Below are positions 30,600-41,599 of a DNA stretch of 64,000 nucleotides, piece after piece (position 1 is the stretch's first letter; each line of letters starts with the position of its first letter). Both the position numbers and the translations under genes were made by a program. Source of the stretch: Sepiola atlantica (Eukaryota > Mollusca > Cephalopoda > Sepiida > Sepiolidae); assembly GCA_963556195.1 (NCBI GenBank), contig OY744522.1, forward strand, positions 38,103,763 through 38,167,762, in the 5' to 3' direction. Under the pieces are notes generated by a model. It searched no databases and was not told the origin of the DNA. It was given only the letters and a program-made list of their open reading frames with translations.

Positions 30600-31920
30600 G
30601 TTCAAAATTAGAATTCTTAATTTTTCTCTTTTTTCTTTCTTTTCATTCTTTTTTCTTTTGTTTTGTGTTTCTTTTTTTTTCTCTTTTTTATCCGTCTTTC
30701 ATTCTTTTTCTGTCTTTTCTTTCTTTTTTCTTTTCTCATATGTTTCATTTTTTCTCATTTTACGTGTGTTTCATTCTTTTTTCTTTTCTTTTCTTTTTTC
30801 TTTTCTTTTGCGTTTCATGTTTTTTTTCTTTTACATGTCTTTCATTATTTTTCTTTCTTTTCGTTCTTTTTTTCATTTCTTTTGTGTTTCATTTTTTCTC
30901 TTTTTGCAAGTCTCCCATTCTTTTTCTTTTCTTCCGTGTTTCGTATTGTTTCTCTCATTCTTTTTTCTTTCTTTTCATTTGTCTTGTGTTTCATATTTTC
31001 TCCTTTTACATGCTTTTTGTTCTTTTTCTTTCTTTTCTTTCTTTTTTTCTTATTTTCTTTTTCTTCTCTTGTGTTTCATTTTTTTTGTTTTTTACATAAT
31101 GCTCATTATTTTTCTTTCTTTTCATTCTTTTTTTATTTTATTTTGTGTTTCATTTATTTCCCCTTTTACGTGTATTTCATTCTTTTCCTTCATTTTCTTT
31201 TTTATTTTATTTTGTGTACATTTTTTATTTTTTTTACATCTCTCTATTTTTTCTTTTTTTTCTTTTTTATATTCTTTTCTGTTTCTTTTTTTAATCTTTT
31301 ACATGCCTGCCCTTCTCTTTTTCTTTTCTTTCGTTTTCTTTTCTTTTGTGTTATTTTTTCTCGTTTTACATGTCTCTGAATATTTTTGATTTCTTTTCTC
31401 TTTTTTCTTTCCTTTTGTGTTACATTTGTTCTATTTTTACATTCCTGTCATTCTTTCTTTTCTTTTCTTTCTTTTTTGTTTTCTTTCATGTTTCATATTG
31501 TTTCTCTTTTTACACGTCTCTCATTCTTTTTCTTTCTTTTTTTTCTTTTTTTTCTTTTGTGTTTCATTTTTTTCTTTTTTACGTTCTCAGTCTATTTCTT
31601 TCTTTTCTTTCTTTTTTCTCTTCTGTAGTGTTTCAGCTTTTTCTCATTTTACATGTCGCTTTTTTCTTTCTTTTTTCTTTCTTTTCTTTCTTTTTTCTTT
31701 TCTTTTGTGTTTCATGTTATTCTCGTTTAACACGTCTCTCATTATTTTTCTTTTTTTCTTTTTTTTCTTTACTTTTGTGTTTGATTTTCTTTCTCTTTTT
31801 ACATGTTTTTCATTTTTTCTTTTTTATATTTTCTTTTTCTTTTGTGTTTTATTTTGTCTCATTTTACATACCTGTTATTCTTATTTACTTTTCTTTCTTT
31901 TTTATTTTCTTTTGTGTTTC
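30600..31920 (+). repeat. Degenerate pyrimidine satellite
   Basis: Diverged units of TTTTCTTT-rich sequence, most with a TTTTGTGTTTCATTTT block and a TTTTACATG block, spaced irregularly around 60-75 bp. They are the older, decayed part of the array that continues at 31921. Phe/Ser/Leu-rich open frames are artefacts of a T/C-only strand. Confidence 0.85.
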
Positions 31921-32600
31921 ATTTTTTTTCGTTTTACATGTCTCGCATTCTTTTTCTTTCTTTTCTTTCTTTTTTCTTTTCTTTTGTGTTTCATTTTTTT
32001 CTCGTTTTACATGTCTCGCATTCTTTTTCTTTCTTTTCTTTCTTTTTTCATTTCTTTTGTGTTTCATTTTTTTCTCGTTTTACATGTCTCGCATTCTTTT
32101 TCTTTCTTTTCTTTCTTTTTTCATTTCTTTTGTGTTTCATTTTTTTCTCGTTTTACATGTCTCGCATTCTTTTTCTTTCTTTTCTTTCTTTTTTCATTTC
32201 TTTTGTGTTTCATTTTTTTCTCGTTTTACATGTCTCGCATTCTTTTTCTTTCTTTTCTTTCTTTTTTCATTTCTTTTGTGTTTCATTTTTTTCTCGTTTT
32301 ACATGTCTCGCATTCTTTTTCTTTCTTTTCTTTCTTTTTTCTTTTCTTTTGTGTTTCATTTTTTTCTCGTTTTACATGTCTCGCATTCTTTTTCTTTCTT
32401 TTCTTTCTTTTTTCATTTCTTTTGTGTTTCATTTTTTTCTCGTTTTACATGTCTCGCATTCTTTTTCTTTCTTTTCTTTCTTTTTTCATTTCTTTTGTGT
32501 TTCATTTTTTCTCGTTTTACATGTCTCGCATTCTTTTTCTTTCTTTTCTTTTTGCTTTTCTTTTGTGTTTCATTTTTTCTCCTTTTACATGTATCTCTAT
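31921..32600 (+). repeat. 73-bp satellite, about 9 near-identical units
   Basis: The string TTTTACATGTCTCGCATTC recurs at 31934, 32007, 32080, 32153 and on, exactly 73 bp apart, with almost no divergence. Each unit is C/T rich except for short GTG, ACATG and CGCA blocks. Because 73 is not a multiple of three and the strand has almost no A after T, all three forward frames stay open. Confidence 0.95.
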
Positions 32601-32649
32601 TTCTTTTTTCTTTTTCTGTTTAACGTTCCCTTCTTTTAATTTTTCAATC

Positions 32650-33285
32650 GTAGTATGTCCCTGTCTATTTTTCTCTTTTCACGCACTTACGAATGTAAAA
32701 AAAAACAACAATTTATTCGCATTAGAATGCGTTTCACTTGGTGTGTGAAACTTACAACATATCTGCAAACCACGTGGTCATTTTAGGAGAAACTTCCATG
32801 TTTACCTGTCGAGCCTAACAACGATTGAGAAAAGAAAACTCAAATCATTCATCATGCATGAAATATTTTAAAAGTGTCTGATGAGCCTAGCTAGAGTGTT
32901 AGTCCTGGCTTGGCTTCCCAGACTAGTGGGAATCAGACGAAAAGCAATTAAAATAACAATAACAACTGTTAAACATCCATATACAAAATAAAACTAAGAT
33001 CACGCAATGCATGAAAAGAAAATGTCAAGAAATATCGGATATGTTCCCAAACAACACATTGTATGAACATCAATCAACAGTTGGAAGCGACAATGTGGAA
33101 CTGGTATCTGATTGAAGACAATATGTAGTATTAAACAATGTCATAACCGAACATACATATCTAACACAACACACCTACTTACTCAAATCGGAAGCTGCAA
33201 ATTGGTGCACCTATTTGATCGTCTACTTACAGTCAAGCATATTCTAAGAAACCGCAAAATACAGGAATACTTGCAATACATTTTA
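32650..33285. other. No gene recognised
   Basis: Ordinary AT-rich DNA between the satellite and the dispersed repeat at 33290. Confidence 0.5.
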
Positions 33286-33289
33286 TAAC

Positions 33290-33765
33290 TACACTCGAAG
33301 AATACCTATCGCAGTACGAGTAAAATTAATTCCCGAACATAACGGTTCGGTACTATTTTATGCCCCCTTACGACGATTGAAATCAATGTATAATGATGCG
33401 AAACCTCGTGACTAGTCGAATCCCTATTTCAATCAATTAGATGATTTTGAGTCTAGAAAGTATCTCAAATTTAAAAGGTCTTAACAAGAAATTAAACTTC
33501 AGAAAATGTTTTCTAATTCATGTCTATAGATCAAATCTAAACTATTTCAATTTTAATATGAGAGTTTGTCTCCATATTATGCCACTAGAATACTTTTTAA
33601 AATACTCCCAGAAACTTAAATTTGGAGAATATTTATTAATTGATGTCTAATATCTATTGTTAAAATGTCACAAAAATCGGAGGTATTTGAGTTTTCAGGA
33701 AAGAACACCCAGACCCTTTTTTATCTTCTTTGCATGAAACTAAATTAAACTTAATATTGGTGAAA
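33290..33765 (+). repeat. Dispersed repeat, copy 1
   Basis: Aligns in order with 58325-58835: AACGGTTCGGTACT against AACGGTTTCGCATAAC, TTGATGTCTAATATCTATTG, TCACAAAAATCGGAGG, and CCCTTTTTT followed by TTTGCATGAAACTAAATT. Coding potential is not evident. Perhaps an old non-autonomous element. Confidence 0.7.
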
Positions 33766-34195
33766 TTGTGCCATTCTGTTCTCCATTTCTTTAATTAAGA
33801 ATCAAGAGTGAATGGAAATCAAATCAAATTCGAGGCTCATGTAATAAATGAAGTTTATTTTGCAATGCATTAAAAAAAACTTTATTTGTCAAAACACATT
33901 TACACAACATTAAAGAAGTGATGAGATTTTCAAGGCGAGGGCGCTGGTAATTAATTTCGTGAGCCAAAAGTCAGACGACAGAAATTTTGGGCACGAAAAT
34001 ATTCAAATGTCGGCGTAACAAATATTGAAATCTTCGACATAAACATCGTTTGAGTTTGATCCATTTGCTCGGGGTGCACTGCACTTCATGAGGCACAATT
34101 TCATGTGCTGTATCAGCAAAACTTCACAGGTTTTAAGAAATATCCTTTATTTTAACACATGAAACTAATCACTGATTTCAAAGGCGATTGGCATT

Positions 34196-34595
34196 GTGAG
34201 TCTGTCTGACCTGTATAATTTTGGTCATTCGGGTTACATTTCTCATCTTGAGTGTTATCATCACAACGTTTCGGCTGCTGTAACCTCCGACCTTTTTCAG
34301 GTGTATCTTTTCGAACTCGGGAATCTGGACGGAATTTCGAACGGAACCCTTTATTTAATCCACGGAGTAGCATGCTCTCGTTCCGTCACCCATGATTTGG
34401 AGAAGTCTTCAGTAATTCGCAATTCTTCGTATCGCCCGCACCGAGGATTGAACCTTCAACCTTCAGATGACTATCACTTAGAACTGAACAGATACACCTG
34501 AAGAAGGCCGGAGGTTACAGCAGCCGAAACCTTGGAATGATAACACTCAAGATGAGAAATATAGTCTGAATGACTAAAATTATACAAATTATCAA
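34196..34595. mobile_element. Foldback element with hammerhead-like cores
   Basis: The left arm (34196-34320) and right arm (34485-34595) are inverted repeats: TCTCATCTTGAGTGTTATCA against TGATAACACTCAAGATGAGA, and CGGCTGCTGTAACCTCCG against its complement. The right arm holds CTGAAGA (34498-34504), one extra A, GGC/GCC stem II and GAAA. The left arm holds the minus-strand counterpart with CTGAAAA. A 165-bp spacer lies between. Related to the element at 36250. Confidence 0.65.
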
Positions 34596-34867
34596 ATCCT
34601 CATCTAAAAAAATCAGAAATATAATCTCTCTGACCTGTTCTCAAATTGAATACAACTTAGACATTTTTAAACAAGTTAGTACATTTAAAAACATTGAACA
34701 AATTGACTACAGCATTATTTTATGAATTTCACTTCATTTGTAATTCTCAGTCATCAAACATTTGATGAAGAAGCTCTGTCCAAGCCTAGAGCACTCTATT
34801 TGATTTGTCGCCATTTTAAATTAATACAAAACAAATAGTTCTGTGGGATTAAACAATGTTTGATATG

Positions 34868-35090
34868 TGTTATGGTGCCGTACCTACCTACGCAGAACTA
34901 ATGGACTCGTCCACCTTATAAATACGGGAAGCACGTGACACTTGTTCTCTTCTTCCCAGGCAAACCGGCAATGGCGGTTGAGAGCAGCATCTCCTTGTAT
35001 CTCTTTCTTTCTATTATAATATATATACCTTTGTTCATTTAAACCATGTGTTCCTGTGTCATTCATTCGGCCTTACCCAGGTCCACAACA
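34868..35090 (+). mobile_element. Solo LTR with 5-bp target duplication
   Basis: 223 bp starting TGTTATGG and ending CCACAACA, flanked by ATATG (34863-34867 and 35091-35095). TATAAATA at 34917 is a core promoter candidate. The matching empty site, read on the minus strand near 40590-40620, has TTTGCTATGAAAAATG with one ATG-type copy and no insert. A 5-bp duplication and TG..CA ends suit Ty3/Gypsy-type LTRs. Confidence 0.9.
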
Positions 35091-35156
35091 ATATGAAAAA
35101 TTACAGATAATCATAAACAACTATTATTCCGAGTTTTAATGAAAACAAAAAAAAAT

Positions 35157-35400
35157 ACTTTTAGGCTAAGAGCAAAATGTAGTATCTTTTCTGATACTAA
35201 ATGTCATATCCTCTGCCCTTAGTCAGTGACGGAGAAATCCTTTTAGACTGTGACAATTATTATTTTTGTCCCAATCCAGTGTATCCCTTTCTAGAGAGGT
35301 AAATTTTCTCCACATTACAACCGACTCTTATTCTAAACTCTGCTCTCGTGGGGAGGCAAGTAAATAGGAACAAGTAGTTTGTTTTTATTTTAGATTTTCA
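35157..35400 (+). mobile_element. U2 snRNA-headed SINE-like repeat, copy C
   Basis: Head TTTTAGGCTAAGAGCAAAAT then GTAGTATC at 35158-35187 aligns with U2 snRNA. Body and tail blocks: GGAGAAATCC, TTTTTGTCCCAATCCAGTG and CTCTCGTGGGGAGGCAAGTA. Confidence 0.7.
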
Positions 35401-35917
35401 AATCGTCATAACTTTTGGAAGCGCACTAGGCAAGCGCCATTTTGACGATTACTGGAAAACATAATTGATGGCAGACTTAAAATCTCGCCACGAATTAGTG
35501 TATCGTTTTGCTGCGATGTACTTGACGATGATTAGGACGAACACGTGCCCTTCATTAATCGCAATTAACGCCTTTAAGTATTATATGAACGATGGAAATA
35601 AGTTATAGGTATGAATTGAGAATGAATTATCTTTTGAGCCGACAGACAATTTAGTACTCATTTCTTGAACATAACAATATAATTAAAAGTACCCTCAAAC
35701 AACAGGAGATGCTACATAAACATATGCGCCTTGCAGAGTTCGTCATGTCGACCCGAATCTAAATATAAGTCTGATTCTACTTAGAGTAAAGAGACAAACG
35801 GAAGTCAATTATAAGAAGGTTAATTTTTAATATGGACACATTTGATTTCCGGAAAAGGCTTGATATAACGGATAGAGATCTTTACGACAGGGAGAAGTCG
35901 GAGATTTCAAGAAGTGC

Positions 35918-36110
<193 letters not shown>

Positions 36111-36249
36111 GAAGGAGCCGAAATTGTGACACGAAGGGAGGTGTTGTTGTTGTACTCTCGCTTCGTCAAGTTGCTAAAAGAAACCCGTATAGAATGCCCT
36201 TACGCCACGCACACTCAGAACCAACTGAAAATAAAACGATTGTATTATT

Positions 36250-36495
36250 GAGATTATTCGGGCTACTATTCTGATCTTGGTTGTTATTCTAACAACGTTT
36301 CGGCCGATGTAAACTTCGACCTTCTTCAGGTGCGTTTTGTCGTACTCTGCAATCTGTAGTTTTCGACAATATACATCTGGAAAAAAGTCGAAGGTTACAT
36401 CGGCCGAAACGTTGTGAGGATAAAATCCAAGATGAGAACACTAGTCCGAAAATTGCAAATAATACAAATTATGAATCCTCATCCAACAAAATCCG
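36250..36495. mobile_element. Foldback element, second copy
   Basis: The left arm contains AACAACGTTTCGGCCGATGT then AAACTTCGAC; the right arm contains GTCGAAGGTTACATCGGCCG then AAACGTTGT. The spacer is about 50 bp. The outer flanks (GATTATTCGG; ACAAATTATGAATCCTCATC) match those of 34196-34595. The minus strand of the left arm keeps a hammerhead-like core: CTGAAGA (36329-36323), extra A, GGTC/GGCC, GAAA, CGT, T. Confidence 0.65.
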
Positions 36496-36554
36496 AAACA
36501 CGATAGGCCGTTGTTTGTTATTCCTTTAAGTGTGGCCATATACTTCGCATCGTC

Positions 36555-37395
36555 TTATCAATGCAAAGTTATCAAAGCACATAAATAAAGAAGTCAGTAA
36601 TAAAATAAGTAATGACACAATGCAAGCTTATTGAAACACATAAATATAGAAGTCAGTAATGTAGAAAGTAATGAAGCAGTGCAAGGTTATTGACGCAGAT
36701 AAATGAAGAAGTCAGTAAGAAGAAAGTAATGAAGGTTTTGGAAGCACACAAATAAAGAAGTCAGTACTGTACAAAGTAATGACGCAATGCAAGCTCATGG
36801 TAACACATAAATAAAGAAGTCAGTAATGTAGAAAATAATGAATGAAATGCAAGATTATGGAAGCACATAACTAAATAAGTTAGTAATGTAGAAAGTAATG
36901 AAGCAGTGCAATGTTATGGAAGCACATAACTAAATAAGTTAGCAATGTAGAAAGTAATGAAGCAGTGCAATGTTATGGAAGCACATAACTAAATAAGTTA
37001 GTAATGTAGAAAGTAATGAAGCAGTGCAATGTTATGGAAGCACATAACTAAATAAGTTAGTAATGTAGAAAGTAATGAAGCAGTGCAATGTTATGGAAGC
37101 ACATAACTAAATAAGTTAGCAATGTAGAAAGTAATGAAGCAGTGCAATGTTATGGAAGCACATAACTAAATAAGTTAGTAATGTAGAAAGTAATGAAGCA
37201 GTGCAATGTTATGGAAGCACATAACTAAATAAGTTAGTAATGTAGAAAGTAATGAAGCAGTGCAATGTTATGGAAGCACATAACTAAATAAGTTAGTAAT
37301 GTAGAAAGTAATGAAGCAGTGCAATGTTATGGAAGCACATAAATATGGAAGTCAATAATGAAGAAAGTAATGAAACAATGCAAGACAATGTAAAG
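36555..37395. repeat. 59-bp minisatellite
   Basis: About 14 units. Those from 36860 to 37345 (eight) are almost identical, with TTATGGAAGCACATAACTAA and AGAAAGTAATGAAGCAGTGC. Units at either edge are diverged and vary in length, a common pattern when central units are homogenised. Confidence 0.95.
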
Positions 37396-37975
37396 CATAG
37401 GTTGTCTTTTCCTGCGATCACTATCTATTTGAATGATGTAAAGCATGAGTTGTCCCTTTTCTATGATCTCTACTACTTTAATAATTTAAAGCATGGGTTT
37501 TCTATCGCCGCGATCTCTACTACTTTAATAATTTAAAGCATGTGTTGTCTCTACTTTCGACCACTACTACTTGGAGAATTTAAAGCATTACTTGTCTATT
37601 CATCGCGATCTCTAGTACTTGTATAATGTAGCATGAGTTGTCTTTCCCTGCGACCACTACTACTTGAATAATGTAAAACGTTAGTTGTTTTACTCTGCGA
37701 TCACGAAAACTTCATTAATATAAAATAGTTGTAGTGTCCCCCTGGGATAAGTACTACTTCAATTATCTAAAGTACAAGTTGTCTCCCCATGCGATTACAA
37801 TAGTTGAATAATGTACAGCGTTAGGTGTCTAGCCCTGCGATCGCTACTATTTGAATAATATAAAGCGTTAGTTGTCTTCCACTGCTATCAAAAGTACTTG
37901 AATAATGTAAAATACGAATTGTCCTGACATGCGATCACTAATAATTGAATAATGTAAAGTGCGAGTTGAACCAAT
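37396..37975. repeat. 47-bp degenerate satellite
   Basis: About 12 units around TTGAATAATGTAAAGCGTTA, GTTGTC and CTGCGATCACTACTA, spaced 47 bp (for example 37804, 37851, 37898). It directly follows the unrelated 59-bp array. Confidence 0.88.
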
Positions 37976-38017
37976 TTTGTGAAAATCAAATAAATACCGG
38001 AATAACGAAAGAAAGAA

Positions 38018-38500
38018 CTAATGAAATCCAGATTTGCTGCTGACGCACTGACTGTAATACCGCATCGGATCAACCAGTAAAATCGCTAAAAGAAAACTGT
38101 GATGGAGAGAATTGCAAAATGCATAGTATCAACGCGACGTTTATTGACCTTCATGATGCAATTTCCTGTAACATAGCTATTACATTTAACTCAACCTCTA
38201 ATGAAATCCAGATTTACTGCTGACGCACTGACTGTAATACCGCATCGCATCGGTGATCTCTAGATGAGGCTTTGTTTCTAGAGCAATAGCTCTATTAAAT
38301 AGCTTTGATCCTGTATGGCACAAACTATGGCTTCACAAACTTGCTAGCTATGCTATATTCTTACAACCAGTAAAATCGCTAAAAGAAAACTGTGATGGAC
38401 AAAAGTGCGAAATACATAGTATCACGCGACATTTATTGACCTTCATGACGCAATTTCCTATACACGTAGCTACTATCTCTAACTCAACCTCTAATGGAAA
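38018..38500. repeat. Tandem duplication, second unit with a 115-bp extra segment
   Basis: TAATGAAATCCAGATTTRCT begins both 38018 and 38199. Both units continue with GCTGACGCACTGACTGTAAT, AACCAGTAAAATCGCTAAAA and TTTATTGACCTTCATGAYGC. In the second unit a segment at about 38248-38363 separates blocks that are contiguous in the first. Confidence 0.88.
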
Positions 38501-38739
38501 ATCGCATTTCCTCACGTGGAAATTTACGTTATCCATCTTATTTCCATATATCCATTAATTATGCTACAGTAGAAAAGAGATGTTCACGAAAACTGGAAAT
38601 AATACCGGGATACGCAGAGCAAGACTGATGTTATGTCTGAGATTTTCATCTCCTTGACTAGTTGCACAACTAACGCTGAAGAGCCTAGTCTACCCTACTA
38701 TTTAATCTGTAGGGAGCATATATGAATTCATACTTTGAA

Positions 38740-39350
38740 GGCAAAGTAAAAAAGAGAAAACAGAATGAAACAACAAACCTTTAGCGGTCGAGAAGAAAAA
38801 CGAACGAAGAAGTGAATGGATTCTGAAATGCGAAGATAAAACGAAAGACACAAAGAAAGAAAAGAAATACGAATGATAGCAGCCGGATGGAAAAAGAAAG
38901 AAAAACAGAAATAATAATAGGAGGCGGACGAGAGGAAAGAATAGAAAAGAGATGAAGGGGCGAAAAAGAAAAAGAGAAAGAAACGATGAAAGAACAAGAA
39001 GAATGAAAGAATATTGTCAGTTCGATGAAAATAAAAAGAAAGGAACGGAGAATGGAAATAAAGAATAACTAATGGTGTAGGGTGTAGAGTACAAAGAAAT
39101 AAATAAAGAAAAGAATAATAAATCAATTAATACTGGAAGAAGAGAAAGCATAAAACTAACAATAAAGGATACGGGAATGAGAGCAAGGAAGAAAATCTAA
39201 AAAAAAAAAAAATAATGGAAGCAAGAACGGATACTGGGGAAAGAAAAGGAAATATAGAAAATAAAATAAATATAGAAAGAAAAAGGAAAACTTAACGTAG
39301 AAAGAATAAAGTATATTAAAGAAAGAAAGAAAATGAAAATGAAATTCGAA
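38740..39350. repeat. Purine-rich strand-asymmetric region
   Basis: The plus strand is strongly enriched in A and G (GAAAGAAA-type, not a pure repeat) over 600 bp. A 132-codon minus-strand frame (Phe/Ser/Leu rich) is a composition artefact. Confidence 0.6.
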
Positions 39351-39747
39351 GAGAGAACCTTTTTTCTCGAAATATAATCGACAACACTAAACTAACGAAA
39401 GCAACAAAACAATTGGCGCAAAAACCGTGCATTTTTGTGAGAGGAAACCATTTTGTTTTTCTTTTATTCACGCAGGATGGGACATGAGAATAAAAGACAG
39501 AAAGCGTCACATAATTCAACAAAAACAATTCTTTAAAAACGAAGGACATGACAAAAACGAAAGAACCGATGCATTGTTAGTCAGAGAGTTATTTTTTCTG
39601 TTCTCTTTCTACTCAATTGTTTCTAGATAGTTCTTTTATTTCGTTTTGAAGCCTCTATTTCCGGTGTAAGGCAGGCGAGGATGGAGACCGGAAGTTCAAA
39701 TATTGGAAAAGATAAAAAGCCAACGTGGCCATTTCGTCGTCGTCGTA

Positions 39748-39759
39748 TTATTATTATTA

Positions 39760-39857
<98 letters not shown>
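39748..39857. repeat. (ATT)n microsatellite
   Basis: About 36 ATT triplets with one TGT interruption. Confidence 0.97.
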
Positions 39858-40167
39858 GTAATATCAGATCGTGCTTTTAGGAGATGAGAGATGTACAAAA
39901 CGGAACGACACAGATGAATACAAGAAAAAAGAATATGGCGGTTTTAGAGATAAATTGTGAAGAGACATTGTTAGAAACGAGAGAAAGACGAAAGAATACT
40001 GAAAGGAAAAAGATAATGGAAATGTGAAAGAAAAGGAGGGAAAGAAAAACAAGAATGAATGGCAGCGAAAGCGAAAGAAAGATTGAAAAAAATATGTGAA
40101 TTATAGAAAAAAAGACTGTGAACACGTGAATTATCGAGAGACATTGATAGAAAGACGGTCGATCGGG

Positions 40168-40205
40168 CTAGGGTTAGGGTTAGGGTTAGGGTTAGGGTTA
40201 GGTTT
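40168..40205 (+). repeat. Interstitial telomeric repeat (TTAGGG)6
   Basis: Six tandem GGGTTA units, perfect except at the edges. The unit is the standard metazoan telomere sequence. No flanking duplication is visible here. Confidence 0.93.
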
Positions 40206-40289
40206 AAAGTGTTGTATATGTTACTTCCTCAGTCAGAGGAGGAGGAGGAACCTTCTTAGACTGGAACATTTCTTTGAATTTTTTTATTT

Positions 40290-40650
40290 AAAAATCTAAA
40301 ATAAAAACAAACTACTTGTTCCTATTTACTTGCGTCCCCACGAGAGCAGAGTTTAGACTAAGAGTCGGTTATAATGTGGAGAAAATTTACCTCTCTAAAA
40401 AGGGATACACTGGATTGAGACAAAAATAATAATTGTCACAGTCTAAAAGGATTTCTCCGTCACTGACTAAGGACAGAAGAGATGACGTTTAGTATCAGAA
40501 CAGATACTACATTTTGCTCTTAGATAAAAAGTATTTTTTTGTTTACATTAAAACTTGGAATAATAGTTGTTTATGATTATCTGTCATTTTTCATAGCAAA
40601 CATTGTTTAATCCGACAGAACTATTTTTTTGTATTAATTTGAAATTTTTG
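40290..40650 (-). repeat. Inverted segmental duplicate, copy 2 (U2-headed copy D, empty LTR site)
   Basis: Reverse complement of 34816-35400 without the solo LTR. The U2-like head reads on the minus strand from about 40535 to 40499 (TTTTTATCTAAGAGC then AAAATGTAGTATCTGTTC), and the tail lies near 40325. It proves the LTR in copy 1 inserted after the duplication. Confidence 0.85.
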
Positions 40651-40659
40651 TTTCCAATT

Positions 40660-40765
40660 TAAAGTTCCCCTTTTTGGGAGCTAGATTCTCCCCACGTAAA
40701 AAAAGACGAACCTTTGTTTATCTAACTTTGCCGTCGTGGGGAGGAAATTAAATAGAGACATTTGT
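40660..40765 (+). repeat. U2-headed family, 3' body fragment
   Basis: TTTTTGTTTCCAA, GGGAGCTAGATTCTCC, CTAACTTTGCC and GTGGGGAGGAAATTAAATAG follow the second half of copy B. The head is missing. Confidence 0.65.
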
Positions 40766-40961
40766 AGAAAGTGGAAGGAGAAAGAACTTAAGCGTGACAT
40801 ACAGACAGACTAAGCAACAAACCGACAAAACCTCATAGAGATGCTTTGAGTCATCTAGAAATGTTATAACAAATGTCAGCGTGTCAGGCTTATGAAAATG
40901 CTATTTCCGACTTAAGTGTGACAGACGGACCGACGATCACATCTTATAATACACTTGGACG

Positions 40962-41392
40962 CGTATAAATGAGATGCGTCTATTTAATCAGCACGTTTAC
41001 TGATTACAATGCCAAACTTAAGCATGACATACTAATTTTATTTATCTACCTCCCACAAGGTAAGATGTGACACAAGGTCGGGAAAGTGGGATTAGATAAG
41101 CCAGCGCTCGAGAGGTGAGTACTCTGGCCATTTAAAAATTGCCTGGGCAGCCCCGTCGGCATTCCCCGGCAGGGGCGCCTCATAAAGTAAGCAATAAACT
41201 TACTCCTCCCCAAAGAGGGGAGGCAAAGCCTGGGAGCGTGCACCTCCTAGAACTGCACAGGATGGAAACCCCCAATAGACCGGCGTAAATCCAGACCCAA
41301 AGGCCCGGACGATACCGGTCTATTAGGCGGGGTAAAAAACGCATATAAAAACTGATGCGTCTATTCAATCTATGCGTTTAGTGATGACAAAT
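40962..41392. repeat. 50-bp direct repeats flanking a SINE-like copy
   Basis: CGCGTATAAATGAGATGCGT.. ACTGATTACAA (40962-41012) recurs diverged at 41340-41392, just outside the repeat at 41040-41340. The similarity is too long for a target duplication, so a local tandem duplication is likelier. Confidence 0.5.
41040..41340 (-). mobile_element. Relative of U2-headed copy A, headless
   Basis: On the minus strand AGACCGGTATCGTCCGGGCC, TGTGCAGTTCTAGGAGGTGC, a CCTCTTTGGGG palindrome, GAGGCGCCCCTGCCGGGGAA and the tail CTTGTGTCACATC then GGGAGGTAGATAA match 12270-12550. The U2-like 5' part is absent. Confidence 0.65.
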
Positions 41393-41599
41393 TCAAACGG
41401 AAGAGATTGGCCGGCAGATAAAGTCTCTCATAGAGATGTGTGGACGCATCTAACATAAAAGAAACGGGGGGAAATAAATAAGTATATACTTACGTTGAGA
41501 GTGAAAGAAAGGGCGGAGAACGAACGAATAAATAAATGAATGAATGATAATTATAATATACTGCGGAGATCAATTACTATTAAATCACTAAACTCACCG

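Larger units (their letters stand above)
34816..35400 (+). repeat. Inverted segmental duplicate, copy 1 (contains U2-like head)
   Basis: Apart from a 223-bp LTR insertion, this segment is repeated in reverse complement at 40290-40650. Shared blocks include TTAATACAAAAC, GATTAAACAATGTTTG, GATAATCATAAACAACTATT and the U2-headed repeat (35157-35400). Because similarity extends upstream of the U2 head, the pair arose by duplication of DNA, not by two retrotranspositions. Confidence 0.85.

Noticed and set aside
30539..32748. Open frames of 186-443 codons rich in Phe, Ser and Leu, resembling membrane proteins
   Set aside because: They follow a T/C-only satellite with a 73-bp period. All three forward frames are open at once and repeat the same peptide in rotation, which a real gene would not do.
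36860..37345. Regular array considered as CRISPR-like
   Set aside because: Units are contiguous 59-bp copies without unique spacers, in a eukaryotic genome. It is a minisatellite.
40962..41392. Target-site duplication around the SINE-like copy at 41040-41340
   Set aside because: The flanking repeats are about 50 bp and diverged, too long for a normal target duplication; local tandem duplication fits better.
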